Shown piece by piece: positions 8,013-15,564 of a stretch of DNA of 64,000 nucleotides. The stretch is taken from contig OW818648.1 in the NCBI GenBank assembly GCA_942492735.1, positions 1,550,001 through 1,614,000 of the forward strand, in the 5' to 3' direction. A model generated the notes under the pieces. It had not been told where the DNA came from and searched no databases. It saw only the letters and a program-made list of their open reading frames with translations. The stretch's first letter is position 1. Each line of letters begins with the position of its first letter. This DNA is from Sporobacter sp942492735. GTDB lineage: Bacteria; Bacillota; Clostridia; Oscillospirales; Oscillospiraceae. The position numbers and the translations under genes were made by a program.

Positions 8013-9413
8013 CTAGAAAATAATGTTGCCCGGTGTTCTGGGATACGGAATGGTATCTCTGATGTTGCCGATTCCTGTGAGATACAGGATGAACCGCTCC
8101 AGACCGACGCCGAACCCCGCGTGCTTGACGGTGCCGAACCGACGCAGGTCAAGATACCATTTGAGGGGTTCGAGCGGGATATCCATTTCATTCATCCTCT
8201 TGACGAGATGATCATACCGCTCTTCTCTTTGAGATCCGCCGATGAGCTCGCCGACGCCGGGTACAAGCATATCACACGCCGCCACTGTCTTCCCGTCGTC
8301 ATTCATACGCATATAAAAAGCCTTGATGTCCTTTGGATAATCCGTGATGAAAACGGGGCCTTTGGCAACCTGCTCGCAGATATAGCGCTCATGCTCCGTC
8401 TTCAGGTCGACACCCCAATCAAACGGATATTTGAATTCGACATTGGCTTCTTTGAGGCATTCAATGGCTTCTGTATAGGTCAGCACCTTGAAATTCGATT
8501 CCGCAACGGCCTGAAGACGTGCGACCAGCGTGTGGTCCTTGTCTATAAGATCGTTAAAGAATTTCATCTCCGGTTCGGCTTGTTCAAGAACCGTTTTGAT
8601 GCAGTACTTCGTGAGTCCCTCCATCACGGCCATATCGTCCTTCAGGTCAGCGAACGCGATTTCCGGCTCAATCATCCAGAATTCGCTGGCGTGCGTCGTT
8701 GTGTTGGAATTCTCCGCTCTAAAGGTCGGGCCGAAGGTATACACTCTCCCATAGGCCAGCGCAAACGGCTCGACGTGGAGCTGGCCTGATACTGTCAGAC
8801 AGGCGTGCTTCCCAAAGAAATCGTTTTCGTAATCAGCATCATCACGTGTCGTTACCGTAAACACTTCTCCGGCGCCCTCGGCGTCGTTTCCGGTGATGAG
8901 CGGTGTTGTAATGTATAGAAAACCGTTTGCCCGGAGGTAATCATGAATGGCGGCGCAGAGTATAGACCGGACCCTGAAAAGCGCCGAAAACGTGTTTGTC
9001 CTCGTTCTCAGGTGCGGCATCTCCCTTAAAAACTCGAGGGAGTGTCGCTTTTTCTGCATCGGAAAATCCGGATCGCAGCTGCCTAAGAGTGTTATTGACT
9101 CGGAGAGTATCTCAAAAGGCTGTTTTGCCTCAGGCGTCGGCTTAAAAGCGCCGCAGACCTCGATGGAGCAGCCGGTTAAATACCTGGTGGCATCTTTCAG
9201 CGCCGGCGTGCTGTCCATGTCATAGACGATCTGACAGCCGGAGAAGCAGGAGCCGTCATTGAGTTCAATAAAGCCGATATGGCCATTATCCCTATTTGTC
9301 CGTATCCAGCCTCTGAGCCGGACTATTTGCCCCGAGGCATCTGCGTCGGACTGCAGCTTGTAAAGCGCCGAAATCAGCGAATACGATTCGTGTTCGTGTG
9401 TATTTTGAAACAT
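8013..9413 (-). CDS. asnS: asparaginyl-tRNA synthetase
   Basis: 466 residues from the ATG at 9413, chosen for the AAGGAG located 7 nt upstream; the frame extends further but without a ribosome-binding site. An N-terminal OB-fold anticodon-binding domain (VRLRGWIRTNRDNGHIGF) is followed by a class II catalytic core. Motif 2 is FRAENSNTTTHASEFWM and motif 3 is GVGLERFILYLTG near the C-terminus. The length matches bacterial AsnRS (about 463). The enzyme charges tRNA-Asn with asparagine in the cytoplasm. No T-box leader is seen in the 174-bp divergent spacer. Family members of class IIb can be confused with AspRS, but the missing GAD insertion domain supports AsnRS. Confidence 0.95.
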   Translation of the reverse strand: MFQNTHEHESYSLISALYKLQSDADASGQIVRLRGWIRTNRDNGHIGFIELNDGSCFSGCQIVYDMDSTPALKDATRYLTGCSIEVCGAFKPTPEAKQPFEILSESITLLGSCDPDFPMQKKRHSLEFLREMPHLRTRTNTFSALFRVRSILCAAIHDYLRANGFLYITTPLITGNDAEGAGEVFTVTTRDDADYENDFFGKHACLTVSGQLHVEPFALAYGRVYTFGPTFRAENSNTTTHASEFWMIEPEIAFADLKDDMAVMEGLTKYCIKTVLEQAEPEMKFFNDLIDKDHTLVARLQAVAESNFKVLTYTEAIECLKEANVEFKYPFDWGVDLKTEHERYICEQVAKGPVFITDYPKDIKAFYMRMNDDGKTVAACDMLVPGVGELIGGSQREERYDHLVKRMNEMDIPLEPLKWYLDLRRFGTVKHAGFGVGLERFILYLTGIGNIRDTIPYPRTPGNIIF

Positions 9414-9453
9414 TTTGCGTTCTCCTTCAAAACTCATACTGTCAACTATATGC

Positions 9454-9482
9454 AGTATAAAATAATGCGCCCCAATAATCAA
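9454..9482 (-). promoter_or_regulatory. asnS promoter (sigma-A type)
   Basis: On the minus strand: TTGATT (9482-9477), 17-bp spacer, TATACT (9459-9454), about 40 bp upstream of the asnS start. Confidence 0.55.
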
Positions 9483-9587
9483 CTTAAACATATCAAAGAG
9501 TCAATCCGCCAGACAAGAGAATATCATGGAATACAGACCATAGCGCCTCAATATGCAAAGCTGTGGCTGCAAGAAAGGATGATCATA

Positions 9588-10865
9588 TTGACAATTTACA
9601 CCGTGAGGCGGGGTGACACGCTCTATGCCATTGCAAACAAATACGGCGTGAGCGTTGATACCCTGATTAATGATAATCAAATATCAAACCCTCTGCACCT
9701 CGTCGAAGGTCAGGCACTTTTCATACCGGTCACGCGTGTGTCGTACCGCGTCAGGCAGGGCGACAGCTTGTTTACCATTGCGCGCGCCTATAACACAAGC
9801 GTTGCCGCACTGCTGTCGGCTAATCCTGCGCTGACAAACCGTTCGAGATTAAACCCGGGTCAGACTATTATCATTCCGTTTCCAAATCCGATGCTAGGAG
9901 ATGCGGATGTCAATGGATTTTCACTTAATATTCCCGAAGCAACACTAAAAGAAACGCTGCCTTATCTTACATATATCAGCGTGTTCTCATGGCAGGCCGA
10001 CCAGAGCGGCGGCATTACACCGATTGATGACACTGAGGAAAGAAGCGCGGCGCGAAATGCGCGTGTTGCCTCGCTTCTTACCGTGACGAATCTTCAGCCG
10101 GGCGGCGGATTTTCGGGTGACATTGCCCATGCGATACTGACAAACACAGCGGCGCAGAATGCATTCATGACGAATCTGATGGCGGCACTCAAACAAAGAA
10201 ATTATTACGGTGTCATTTTCGACTTCGAGTATATCTTTCCATTCGACAAAGAGAGCTACAATCAGTTTTTGAGGCGCGCTGTACAGATGCTCCACGCGCA
10301 GGGCTATATCGTGATGACCTGCGTTGCGCCGAAAATTTCAGCGACACAGGCTGGGACCTTGTACGAGGCGCACGATTATCCTGTGCATGGGGAGCTTGTA
10401 GACTTTGTCATCATTATGACCTATGAATGGGGCTATATATACGGGCCGGCCATGGCAGTGGCTCCGATAGACCAGGTGCGGCGCGTACTGGATTATGCAA
10501 CAACTGTCATTCCGTCAAGAAAAATTATGATGGGAATGCCAAACTACGGCTACGATTGGACACTGCCGTTTGTCCAGGGCTCGGCCGCAAAAACGATTAC
10601 GAATACGCAGGCGGTGACAATAGCCGCAAATAACGGGGCGGTTATCGAGTACGATCAGAAATCACAATCGCCGTTTTTTAACTATTACGATAATCAAGGC
10701 AAGCAGCATGAGGTCTGGTTTGATGACGCCAGGAGTATTCAGGCCCGCCTGAGACTCATCGACGACTACAACCTGGCAGGTCTCAGTTACTGGACAGTTG
10801 ACCGTCTGTTCAGAACCCAGTTTCTTGTGCTCAGCGCCATGTATACCATCAACAAGGTTTTATAG
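9588..10865 (+). CDS. sleL: spore cortex-lytic N-acetylglucosaminidase SleL/YaaH (two LysM + GH18)
   Basis: 425 residues from TTG at 9588. The start was chosen because AAGAAAGG lies 9 nt upstream and the product then begins MTIYTVRRGDTLYAIA, as is usual for YaaH. Two LysM modules (residues about 2-46 and 50-94) bind peptidoglycan. A glycoside hydrolase 18 barrel follows, with GVIFDFEYI near residues 208-216, where the Glu is the catalytic acid, and YGYDWTLPF near 320. SleL hydrolyses muramic-lactam cortex fragments during germination and is spore-associated. The length matches Bacillus YaaH (about 427). It is transcribed divergently from asnS. The gene marks the host as an endospore former. 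Confidence 0.92.
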   Translation: MTIYTVRRGDTLYAIANKYGVSVDTLINDNQISNPLHLVEGQALFIPVTRVSYRVRQGDSLFTIARAYNTSVAALLSANPALTNRSRLNPGQTIIIPFPNPMLGDADVNGFSLNIPEATLKETLPYLTYISVFSWQADQSGGITPIDDTEERSAARNARVASLLTVTNLQPGGGFSGDIAHAILTNTAAQNAFMTNLMAALKQRNYYGVIFDFEYIFPFDKESYNQFLRRAVQMLHAQGYIVMTCVAPKISATQAGTLYEAHDYPVHGELVDFVIIMTYEWGYIYGPAMAVAPIDQVRRVLDYATTVIPSRKIMMGMPNYGYDWTLPFVQGSAAKTITNTQAVTIAANNGAVIEYDQKSQSPFFNYYDNQGKQHEVWFDDARSIQARLRLIDDYNLAGLSYWTVDRLFRTQFLVLSAMYTINKVL

Positions 10866-10867
10866 CA

Positions 10868-10900
10868 GTAGGGCAAGGGCGGAGTCCTTGCCCTACCTTT
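10868..10900 (+). terminator. terminator after sleL
   Basis: GTAGGGCAAGG and its perfect complement around a 7-nt loop, then CTTTTATT, starting 3 bp after the sleL stop. Confidence 0.85.
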
Positions 10901-10913
10901 TATTATGGTCGTC

Positions 10914-10942
10914 TTGTATTTAACACAATACGTCTGTATAAT
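10914..10942 (+). promoter_or_regulatory. promoter for 10968 gene (and probably the two esterase genes)
   Basis: TTGTAT (10914-10919), 17-bp spacer and consensus TATAAT (10937-10942), 26 bp before the start codon. Confidence 0.65.
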
Positions 10943-10967
10943 GATGGTAAAACATCAGGAGGCCGTC

Positions 10968-11270
10968 ATGAGAAGATGCAAGATAACCGTCCTTAAAACA
11001 ATGTATCTCAAGGAACTCGCGGATGCGTATCCGCCGTACGAAAAAGGCCCGTGCGAAATGCTCAGTGAGGGCGATGTCTTTTATACGACGGGCCCGCACG
11101 GCGTCGATATGCCGGAAGGCTTCTGCCCACCCGCTTGGCAGTCAATTGCCACGTACGCGAACGTCCTGGCCTGCGGCGGGCGTGTCTACAGTCGTGACGA
11201 GGTGCACGTCACGTCGTGTCCGGACGGTGTCCGTCCCGTGATCTTCCGTATGGAAGCGTGTGAAGATTAA
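10968..11270 (+). CDS. TIGR04076-family small protein
   Basis: 100 residues from ATG 10968 behind AGGAGGCCGTC. The pattern CKITVLK at the start, PPYEKGPCEMLSEGDVF, GFCPPAW and CPDGVRPVIFRME at the end fits the TIGR04076 family, widespread in anaerobes. The members have conserved Cys residues (here in GPC, GFC, LACGG and SCPDG) that could bind a metal. The function is unknown. The gene sits 29 bp before the esterase pair and likely shares their transcript. Confidence 0.75.
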   Translation: MRRCKITVLKTMYLKELADAYPPYEKGPCEMLSEGDVFYTTGPHGVDMPEGFCPPAWQSIATYANVLACGGRVYSRDEVHVTSCPDGVRPVIFRMEACED

Positions 11271-11299
11271 GTATTTTACTGCGAAGGGAGCATAATGCC

Positions 11300-12145
11300 A
11301 TGGCATGGTTTCAGGTGAACTTTTTCTCCGAATGTCTCTCGCGTTTGGTACCGCTCAATGTCCTTATTCCGGCCGACGTGTTCGCCCCTCCAGGGGCCGT
11401 CCAGACGCAAAAATTCAAGACACTGTATCTCCTGCACGGCTATTTGGGGAACTATACGGACTGGCTCTTAAAGGGCAACGTTCAGGAGCTGTCGGAGCAA
11501 TTTAACCTCGCAATTGTCATGATGTCAGGCGACAACGGGTTTTATGTCGATCAGCCGCGCTCCGGTATCCGCGGAAGCGAATTTATTGGGCGGGAGCTCA
11601 TTGATTTCACGCGTAAAATTTTCCCGCTCAGCGACAATCGTGAGGACACGCTGATCGGTGGGTTGTCGATGGGCGGCTACGGTACCTTGTACAACGCCCT
11701 CAGGTATAGCGACGTCTTCGGCCACGCGATCATGCTCAGCGCGCCCATCGGCGTTGAACGGTTCGCCGACCAATCGAACGAGCCGGCCGAAATGGGACTC
11801 AGCCGCGGCTATTTTGAGGCGCTTCACGGCGATCTTACGACGATCATGGAATCCGACCGGAACCTTGAGCTGTCCGCTAAAACGCTCCTCGACTCCGCGC
11901 GGCAGATTCCTAACCTGTATGTCGCCTGCGGCAGCAACGACATGCTTGTGCTCGAGAGCCGGAAATTCTGCGCATATCTTGAGTCCGTCGGTTTCCCGCA
12001 TTTTTACGAGGAAGGCCCGGGCACGCACGAATGGCCGTTCTGGAGCGCGTATCTGCGTCGGGGACTGAATCATATTTTCCCAGAAGGACGTTTTGACATG
12101 CCGAACCCGTTCTGGGTCGATCACGAGTCAAAGGGGGTGAAATAA
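11300..12145 (+). CDS. alpha/beta-hydrolase esterase (EstA/tributyrin-esterase, esterase D-like)
   Basis: 281 residues from ATG 11300. It has the esterase D/tributyrin esterase layout: KTLYLLHGYLGNYTDW oxyanion strand, nucleophile elbow GGLSMGGYG with Ser at about residue 123, the Asp in CGSNDMLV near 213, and the His in GPGTHEWPFW near 244. No signal peptide is visible, so it should be cytoplasmic. Family members cleave short-chain esters, S-formylglutathione-type thioesters or acetyl groups from sugars. It directly abuts a paralogue at 12146 with the same architecture, indicating a tandem duplication. Confidence 0.88.
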   Translation: MAWFQVNFFSECLSRLVPLNVLIPADVFAPPGAVQTQKFKTLYLLHGYLGNYTDWLLKGNVQELSEQFNLAIVMMSGDNGFYVDQPRSGIRGSEFIGRELIDFTRKIFPLSDNREDTLIGGLSMGGYGTLYNALRYSDVFGHAIMLSAPIGVERFADQSNEPAEMGLSRGYFEALHGDLTTIMESDRNLELSAKTLLDSARQIPNLYVACGSNDMLVLESRKFCAYLESVGFPHFYEEGPGTHEWPFWSAYLRRGLNHIFPEGRFDMPNPFWVDHESKGVK

Positions 12146-12973
12146 ATGGCGTTGATACAGGCTAATTTCACGTCTATGTGCTTAAAGCGCACGGTGCCGT
12201 TTAATGCGATTCTGCCGGTAGAGACGATGTCGCCACTCATCCCACCAATATCTTTGCCGCTTAAAACGCTCTATCTGCTCCATGGGTATACAGGCAGCTG
12301 CATGGACTGGTTTACGACAGCGGCGCTGGGTGAGCTGGCTGCGGCTAATGGTATTGCGATCATCATGCCGGATGCTGAGAATCACTTTTATGTGGATGAC
12401 ATGAATCGCGGCGATATGCACGGTGAGTATATCGGCCGCGAGCTGATTGAATTCACACGCCAGATGTTTCCGCTGTCACAAAAGCGTGAGGATACCATCA
12501 TCGGCGGTATTTCCATGGGCGGCTACGGCGCGCTGCGAAATGGTCTCAAGTACAACGATGTTTTCGGGCATATCATTGCAATCAGTCCGGCCATCGTCAC
12601 GCAGGAACTCGGGATGGCGTCGGATGAGCCGAACCATGTGGGCGCAACACGCGGCTATTTTGAGTCTGTTTTCGGGAATTTGGCGAAAGTCAATGAGAGC
12701 GACATGGACTTGAATACGCTTGTGAACAAGCTGCATGCCGAAAATGTAAAATTTCCGGAAATCTATATGGCCTGCGGCAGCAACGACATTCTCGTCCACG
12801 CGAGCCGTCATCTAGACGGGCTCATGCGTGCGCTTGGAATAGCGCACACATACGAGGAAGGTCCGGGTACCCATGACGGGCTGTTCTTTAACCCACACCT
12901 GCGCCATGGATTGGAATTACTGGACATTGACCGCCCGCCCGTCATGCCCAACCCTTTCTGGATGGATAACTGA
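12146..12973 (+). CDS. second tandem alpha/beta-hydrolase esterase
   Basis: 275 residues. It begins immediately after the stop of the first esterase, with GGGGGTGA inside that gene's end as ribosome-binding site. It carries the same elements: LYLLHGYTGSCMDW, GGISMGGYG with Ser at residue 123, CGSNDILV, and GPGTHDGLFF. The C-terminus PNPFWMDN mirrors PNPFWVDH in the neighbour, so the two are clear paralogues. The segments around the active site have drifted (YTGSCMDW versus YLGNYTDW), suggesting different ester preferences. A strong hairpin ends the operon. Confidence 0.88.
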   Translation: MALIQANFTSMCLKRTVPFNAILPVETMSPLIPPISLPLKTLYLLHGYTGSCMDWFTTAALGELAAANGIAIIMPDAENHFYVDDMNRGDMHGEYIGRELIEFTRQMFPLSQKREDTIIGGISMGGYGALRNGLKYNDVFGHIIAISPAIVTQELGMASDEPNHVGATRGYFESVFGNLAKVNESDMDLNTLVNKLHAENVKFPEIYMACGSNDILVHASRHLDGLMRALGIAHTYEEGPGTHDGLFFNPHLRHGLELLDIDRPPVMPNPFWMDN

Positions 12974-13004
12974 GTATATTGAAGCGCATAATAGTTATAA
13001 AAAC

Positions 13005-13041
13005 ATCTGACCTGCCGGACTGAATGGCAGGTCAGATTATT
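13005..13041 (+). terminator. terminator after esterase operon
   Basis: ATCTGACCTGCC and its perfect complement around a 9-nt loop, followed by TATTATTT. Confidence 0.8.
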
Positions 13042-13049
13042 ATTTACCC

Positions 13050-13078
13050 TTGTAGGAGCCTCGTTCCTATGGTATAAT
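13050..13078 (+). promoter_or_regulatory. pyrB promoter
   Basis: TTGTAG (13050-13055), 17-bp spacer, consensus TATAAT (13073-13078), 32 bp upstream of the proposed start. Confidence 0.6.
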
Positions 13079-13109
13079 CGCAAAGATAGTCAAAAGGAGA
13101 TGATGCTTT

Positions 13110-14177
13110 CTGGAAGTACGGCATCTCATTAGTATAGAAGACGTATCGGTATCATGGTGGGAAGATTTATATAAGCTCTGCTGTGAAATTATCGCCCATC
13201 CGAACGACTACAGCCTCTCCTGCAGCGGCAGAGTCATGGCGTCACTCTTCTTTGAACCGAGCACACGTACAAACTTTTCCTTTCAGGCGGCAATGATGCG
13301 CCTCGGCGGGGATGTCTTTGGCTTTTCCGAGCCAAGCGCGACATCAACGTCAAAAGGTGAAACGCTTGCAGATACGATCCGAATGATGAGCTCTTATTCA
13401 GACGCGATTGTCATGCGGAGTCCTTTTGAAGGGGCGGCAATGGCTGCGGCGCTCTATTCGGATGTCCCAATCATAAATGCCGGTGACGGCGGGCATTTTC
13501 ACCCAACACAGACCTTAGCTGATCTGACGACGATTTCTCAAAAACGCGGCGGTATCGGCAACCTGAATATCGGCATATGCGGAGATCTCCTCAATGGCCG
13601 GACGGTGCACTCACTTGTTTTGGCTCTGTCCAAGTTTAAGAACATCAACTTTTACCTGATCTCACCGCGGGAGCTCTCCATTCCGGACTATATGCTGGCC
13701 CATCTGAAGACACAGAATCAGAAATATATCGAGATCACGAGTTTGGAGTCGACGCTGCCCCAGCTGGACGTTCTGTACATGACGCGCATCCAGCGCGAGC
13801 GGTTTAAGGACCCACGGGATTACGAACGGCTTAAAAACACTTATGTGATCAACAGGCGTAAACTTCAGGAGGCCAAGAAGGATTGCCTCGTGATGCATCC
13901 GCTGCCGCGGCTCGATGAGATATCCCGCGACGTCGATGAAGATCCGCGCGCCGTGTACTTTGAGCAGGCGCGGTACGGCATGTTCATCAGAATGGCGCTT
14001 TTGTTAAAGATGACCCATTTCGAGAGAATCGCCCCGACGCCAGTTAAGGATAATACCAGATTACAATGCGAAAATCCCAAATGCATCACATGGTCAGAAT
14101 CATATCTGCCAGTGCTGTCAAAGGATTCCGACCATGAAAGCTGCGCATACTGCGATAAAAAGATGTTGACAATTTAA
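13110..14177 (+). CDS. pyrB: aspartate carbamoyltransferase with fused PyrI-type zinc tail
   Basis: 355 residues if translation starts at CTG 13110. The reading frame is open from TGA at 13101, no ATG, GTG or TTG occurs before ATG 13236, and the segment after the CTG (VRHLISIED) is standard PyrB N-terminus. AGGAG lies 10 nt upstream. Active-site motifs are intact: FFEPSTRT at about 47-54, STSKGETLAD, HPTQTLAD, and HPLPRLDEI. After the normal catalytic chain, a tail carries Cys at about 320, 325, 345 and 348 (C-x4-C-x19-C-x2-C), the spacing of the PyrI zinc domain. The enzyme condenses carbamoyl phosphate with aspartate in pyrimidine synthesis. The PyrI nucleotide-binding domain itself is absent, so classic CTP/ATP allostery is not expected. 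A sequencing indel in the first codons is an alternative to a CTG start. Confidence 0.92.
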   Translation: MEVRHLISIEDVSVSWWEDLYKLCCEIIAHPNDYSLSCSGRVMASLFFEPSTRTNFSFQAAMMRLGGDVFGFSEPSATSTSKGETLADTIRMMSSYSDAIVMRSPFEGAAMAAALYSDVPIINAGDGGHFHPTQTLADLTTISQKRGGIGNLNIGICGDLLNGRTVHSLVLALSKFKNINFYLISPRELSIPDYMLAHLKTQNQKYIEITSLESTLPQLDVLYMTRIQRERFKDPRDYERLKNTYVINRRKLQEAKKDCLVMHPLPRLDEISRDVDEDPRAVYFEQARYGMFIRMALLLKMTHFERIAPTPVKDNTRLQCENPKCITWSESYLPVLSKDSDHESCAYCDKKMLTI

Positions 14178-14282
14178 AGTGTGGATGCTATTATTTCTAA
14201 GCCGTCATTTTATGTACGGCATAAATTCGATAGCGGTACGCGCCGAAAATGACTGAAATTATCATTGTGGGATAACATATAT

Positions 14283-14356
<74 letters not shown>

Positions 14357-14398
14357 TTTGTTATCGCAACTGCATGAAGCGGCGTCATTTTTAAATAT

Positions 14399-14475
14399 GC
14401 GCCAATAGCTCAGTCGGATAGAGCAACTGCCTTCTAAGCAGTAGGTCGGGGGTTCGATTCCCTTTTGGCGTACCA
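14399..14475 (+). tRNA. tRNA-Arg (anticodon TCT)
   Basis: Acceptor GCGCCAA pairs with TTGGCGT. The anticodon loop CTTCTAA carries TCT, the T-loop is GTTCGATTCC and CCA is encoded. It decodes AGA/AGG. Confidence 0.96.
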
Positions 14476-14511
14476 GTAGTACAATGTGGGAATGCATGCA
14501 TTCCCCTATGT

Positions 14512-14589
14512 GGTGGGTGTAGCTCAGTTGGTTAGAGCGCTGGATTGTGGTTCCAGAGGTCGAGGGTTCGAACCCCTTTATCCACCCCA
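14512..14589 (+). tRNA. tRNA-His (anticodon GTG)
   Basis: Acceptor GTGGGTG pairs with TATCCAC (two G-T pairs). Base 14512 is the extra G at position -1, facing discriminator C, a hallmark of tRNA-His. Anticodon GTG; CCA encoded. Confidence 0.95.
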
Positions 14590-14679
14590 CTCATTCAGTC
14601 CTTTTCGATGAGAAGAGGACTGAACCAATCATTAACGACGCAAGTTTACCATCATTTGAAAAGCCAGAGTGCGCGATAT

Positions 14680-14754
14680 TGGGATGTCGCCAAGCGGTAA
14701 GGCACCAGACTTTGACTCTGGCATTCGCAGGTTCAAATCCTGCCATCCCAGCCA
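14680..14754 (+). tRNA. tRNA-Gln (anticodon TTG)
   Basis: Acceptor TGGGATG pairs with CATCCCA. The anticodon is TTG, the T-loop is GTTCAAATCC and CCA is encoded. Confidence 0.95.
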
Positions 14755-14758
14755 TTAT

Positions 14759-14834
14759 GATCCATTAGCTCAGTTGGCAGAGCACCTGCCTTTTAAGCAG
14801 GGTGTCCGCAGTTCGAATCTGCGACAGATCACCA
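14759..14834 (+). tRNA. tRNA-Lys (anticodon TTT) with mismatched acceptor stem
   Basis: Cloverleaf with anticodon TTT, intact D, anticodon and T stems (CGCAG/CTGCG) and encoded CCA. The acceptor strands GATCCAT and ACAGATC fail to pair at positions 5:68 (C-A) and 6:67 (A-C). The expected 3' strand would be ATGGATC. The gene is followed directly by a terminator and a hairpin array, so the 3' end may have been replaced by recombination. Confidence 0.88.
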
Positions 14835-14879
14835 TGAAAAGACCCAGAATTCGTCTGTGACGAATTCTGGGTCTTTTCA
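14835..14879 (+). terminator. tRNA-operon terminator
   Basis: A perfect stem of about 21 bp (TGAAAAGACCCAGAATTCG and on, with its complement) around a TGT loop, starting at the last base of tRNA-Lys CCA. The right arm ends in CTTTTC, then passes straight into the hairpin array. Confidence 0.85.
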
Positions 14880-15050
14880 GCTAAATTCGCCTTCGGCGAG
14901 CTAAATTTGCTGCGCAAGTTAAATTGACTGCGTCAGCTAAATTGGCTTCGCCAGCTAAAGAGCGAATTTTATTTAGCTGTGAGCGGAGCGAGCAATTTAG
15001 CTATCAACGAAGTTGATAATTTAGCTGACGGCAAAGCCGTCAATTTAGCT
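14879..15050. repeat. array of seven short hairpins linked by AGCTAAATT / AATTTAGCT 9-mers
   Basis: Four left-hand linkers AGCTAAATT start at 14879, 14899, 14917 (AGTTAAATT variant) and 14935, with a partial copy at 14953. The linkers then switch to the reverse complement, AATTTAGCT, near 14970 (TATTTAGCT variant), 14994, 15018 and 15042. Between them lie hairpins with different stem sequences: CGC-CTTCG-GCG, TTG-CTGCG-CAA, TGA-CTGCG-TCA, TGG-CTTCG-CCA, an imperfect one at 14976-14993, TATCAAC-GAA-GTTGATA and TGACGGC-AAA-GCCGTCA. Stem bases co-vary while the linkers stay fixed. The whole is thus both a repeat of hairpins and one large inverted repeat about 172 bp long. It ends just before the four-helix-bundle gene. 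Confidence 0.85.
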
Positions 15051-15102
15051 TTTCCAATTGATGGAATTGTGCTATACTGATTGCGAAAGTGAGGCGATTT
15101 GT

Positions 15103-15465
15103 TTGGCAGAAAGTGTCATGCTGGATAGGGCGAAAGAATTCGCAGTTGAAATCATCTATTTATGCAAAAGTGTTAAAGAATTAAAGCATGAGTCTGTTCT
15201 CACAAATCAATTGCTGCGCAGCGGCACATCCATCGGTGCCAATCTTCATGAGTCCAAATATGCACATGGAACGGCAGATTTTATATCAAAGATGCAGATA
15301 TCACTGAAAGAATGCTACGAAAGCGAGTATTGGTTAGAGCTGCTTTTTCGTACTGAATACATAAATGAAGAAAACTATAAAAGATTACAGAACGAATGCG
15401 GCGCATTACGCCGGATGCTGATCTCATCAATAAATACATCGAAAACAAACAAAACAAAAGAGTAA
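15103..15465 (+). CDS. four-helix-bundle protein (23S rRNA intervening-sequence / S23-Avd-like family)
   Basis: 120 residues from TTG 15103, preferred because GTGAGG lies 8 nt upstream; ATG 15118 and ATG 15061 are in-frame alternatives. The pattern AKEFAVEIIYLCKSVK, LTNQLLRSGTSIGANLHES, FISKMQISLKECYESEYWL and LLFRTEYI follows the four helices of the S23/four-helix-bundle family almost exactly. Members are encoded inside 23S rRNA intervening sequences, stand alone in many genomes, or serve as Avd accessory proteins of diversity-generating retroelements, where they form pentameric basic barrels that bind nucleic acid. No reverse transcriptase or rRNA is nearby. Its immediate neighbour is the hairpin array, an attractive RNA or DNA target. 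A TATACT at 15072-15077 could serve as -10 element. Confidence 0.85.
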   Translation: MAESVMLDRAKEFAVEIIYLCKSVKELKHESVLTNQLLRSGTSIGANLHESKYAHGTADFISKMQISLKECYESEYWLELLFRTEYINEENYKRLQNECGALRRMLISSINTSKTNKTKE

Positions 15466-15564
15466 TTAGGTGGTTTCGGATGGTTCTCTGTTTTGGTTTC
15501 GCTATCAAACATAGATCCGTCCCTTATCATAAAGGTGCAGTAAATATTTCTGGGAGGGATAAAG

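Noticed and set aside
9414..9587. T-box leader for asnS
   Set aside because: The 174-bp spacer is short, shows no conserved T-box sequence or terminator hairpin before asnS, and the promoter lies about 40 bp before the start.
14879..15050. CRISPR array
   Set aside because: Repeats are only 9 nt, change orientation halfway, and the intervening segments are palindromic hairpins, not spacers. No cas genes are present.
15103..15465. Diversity-generating retroelement accessory gene (avd)
   Set aside because: The protein is Avd/S23-like, but no reverse transcriptase, template repeat or variable repeat was seen in the window.
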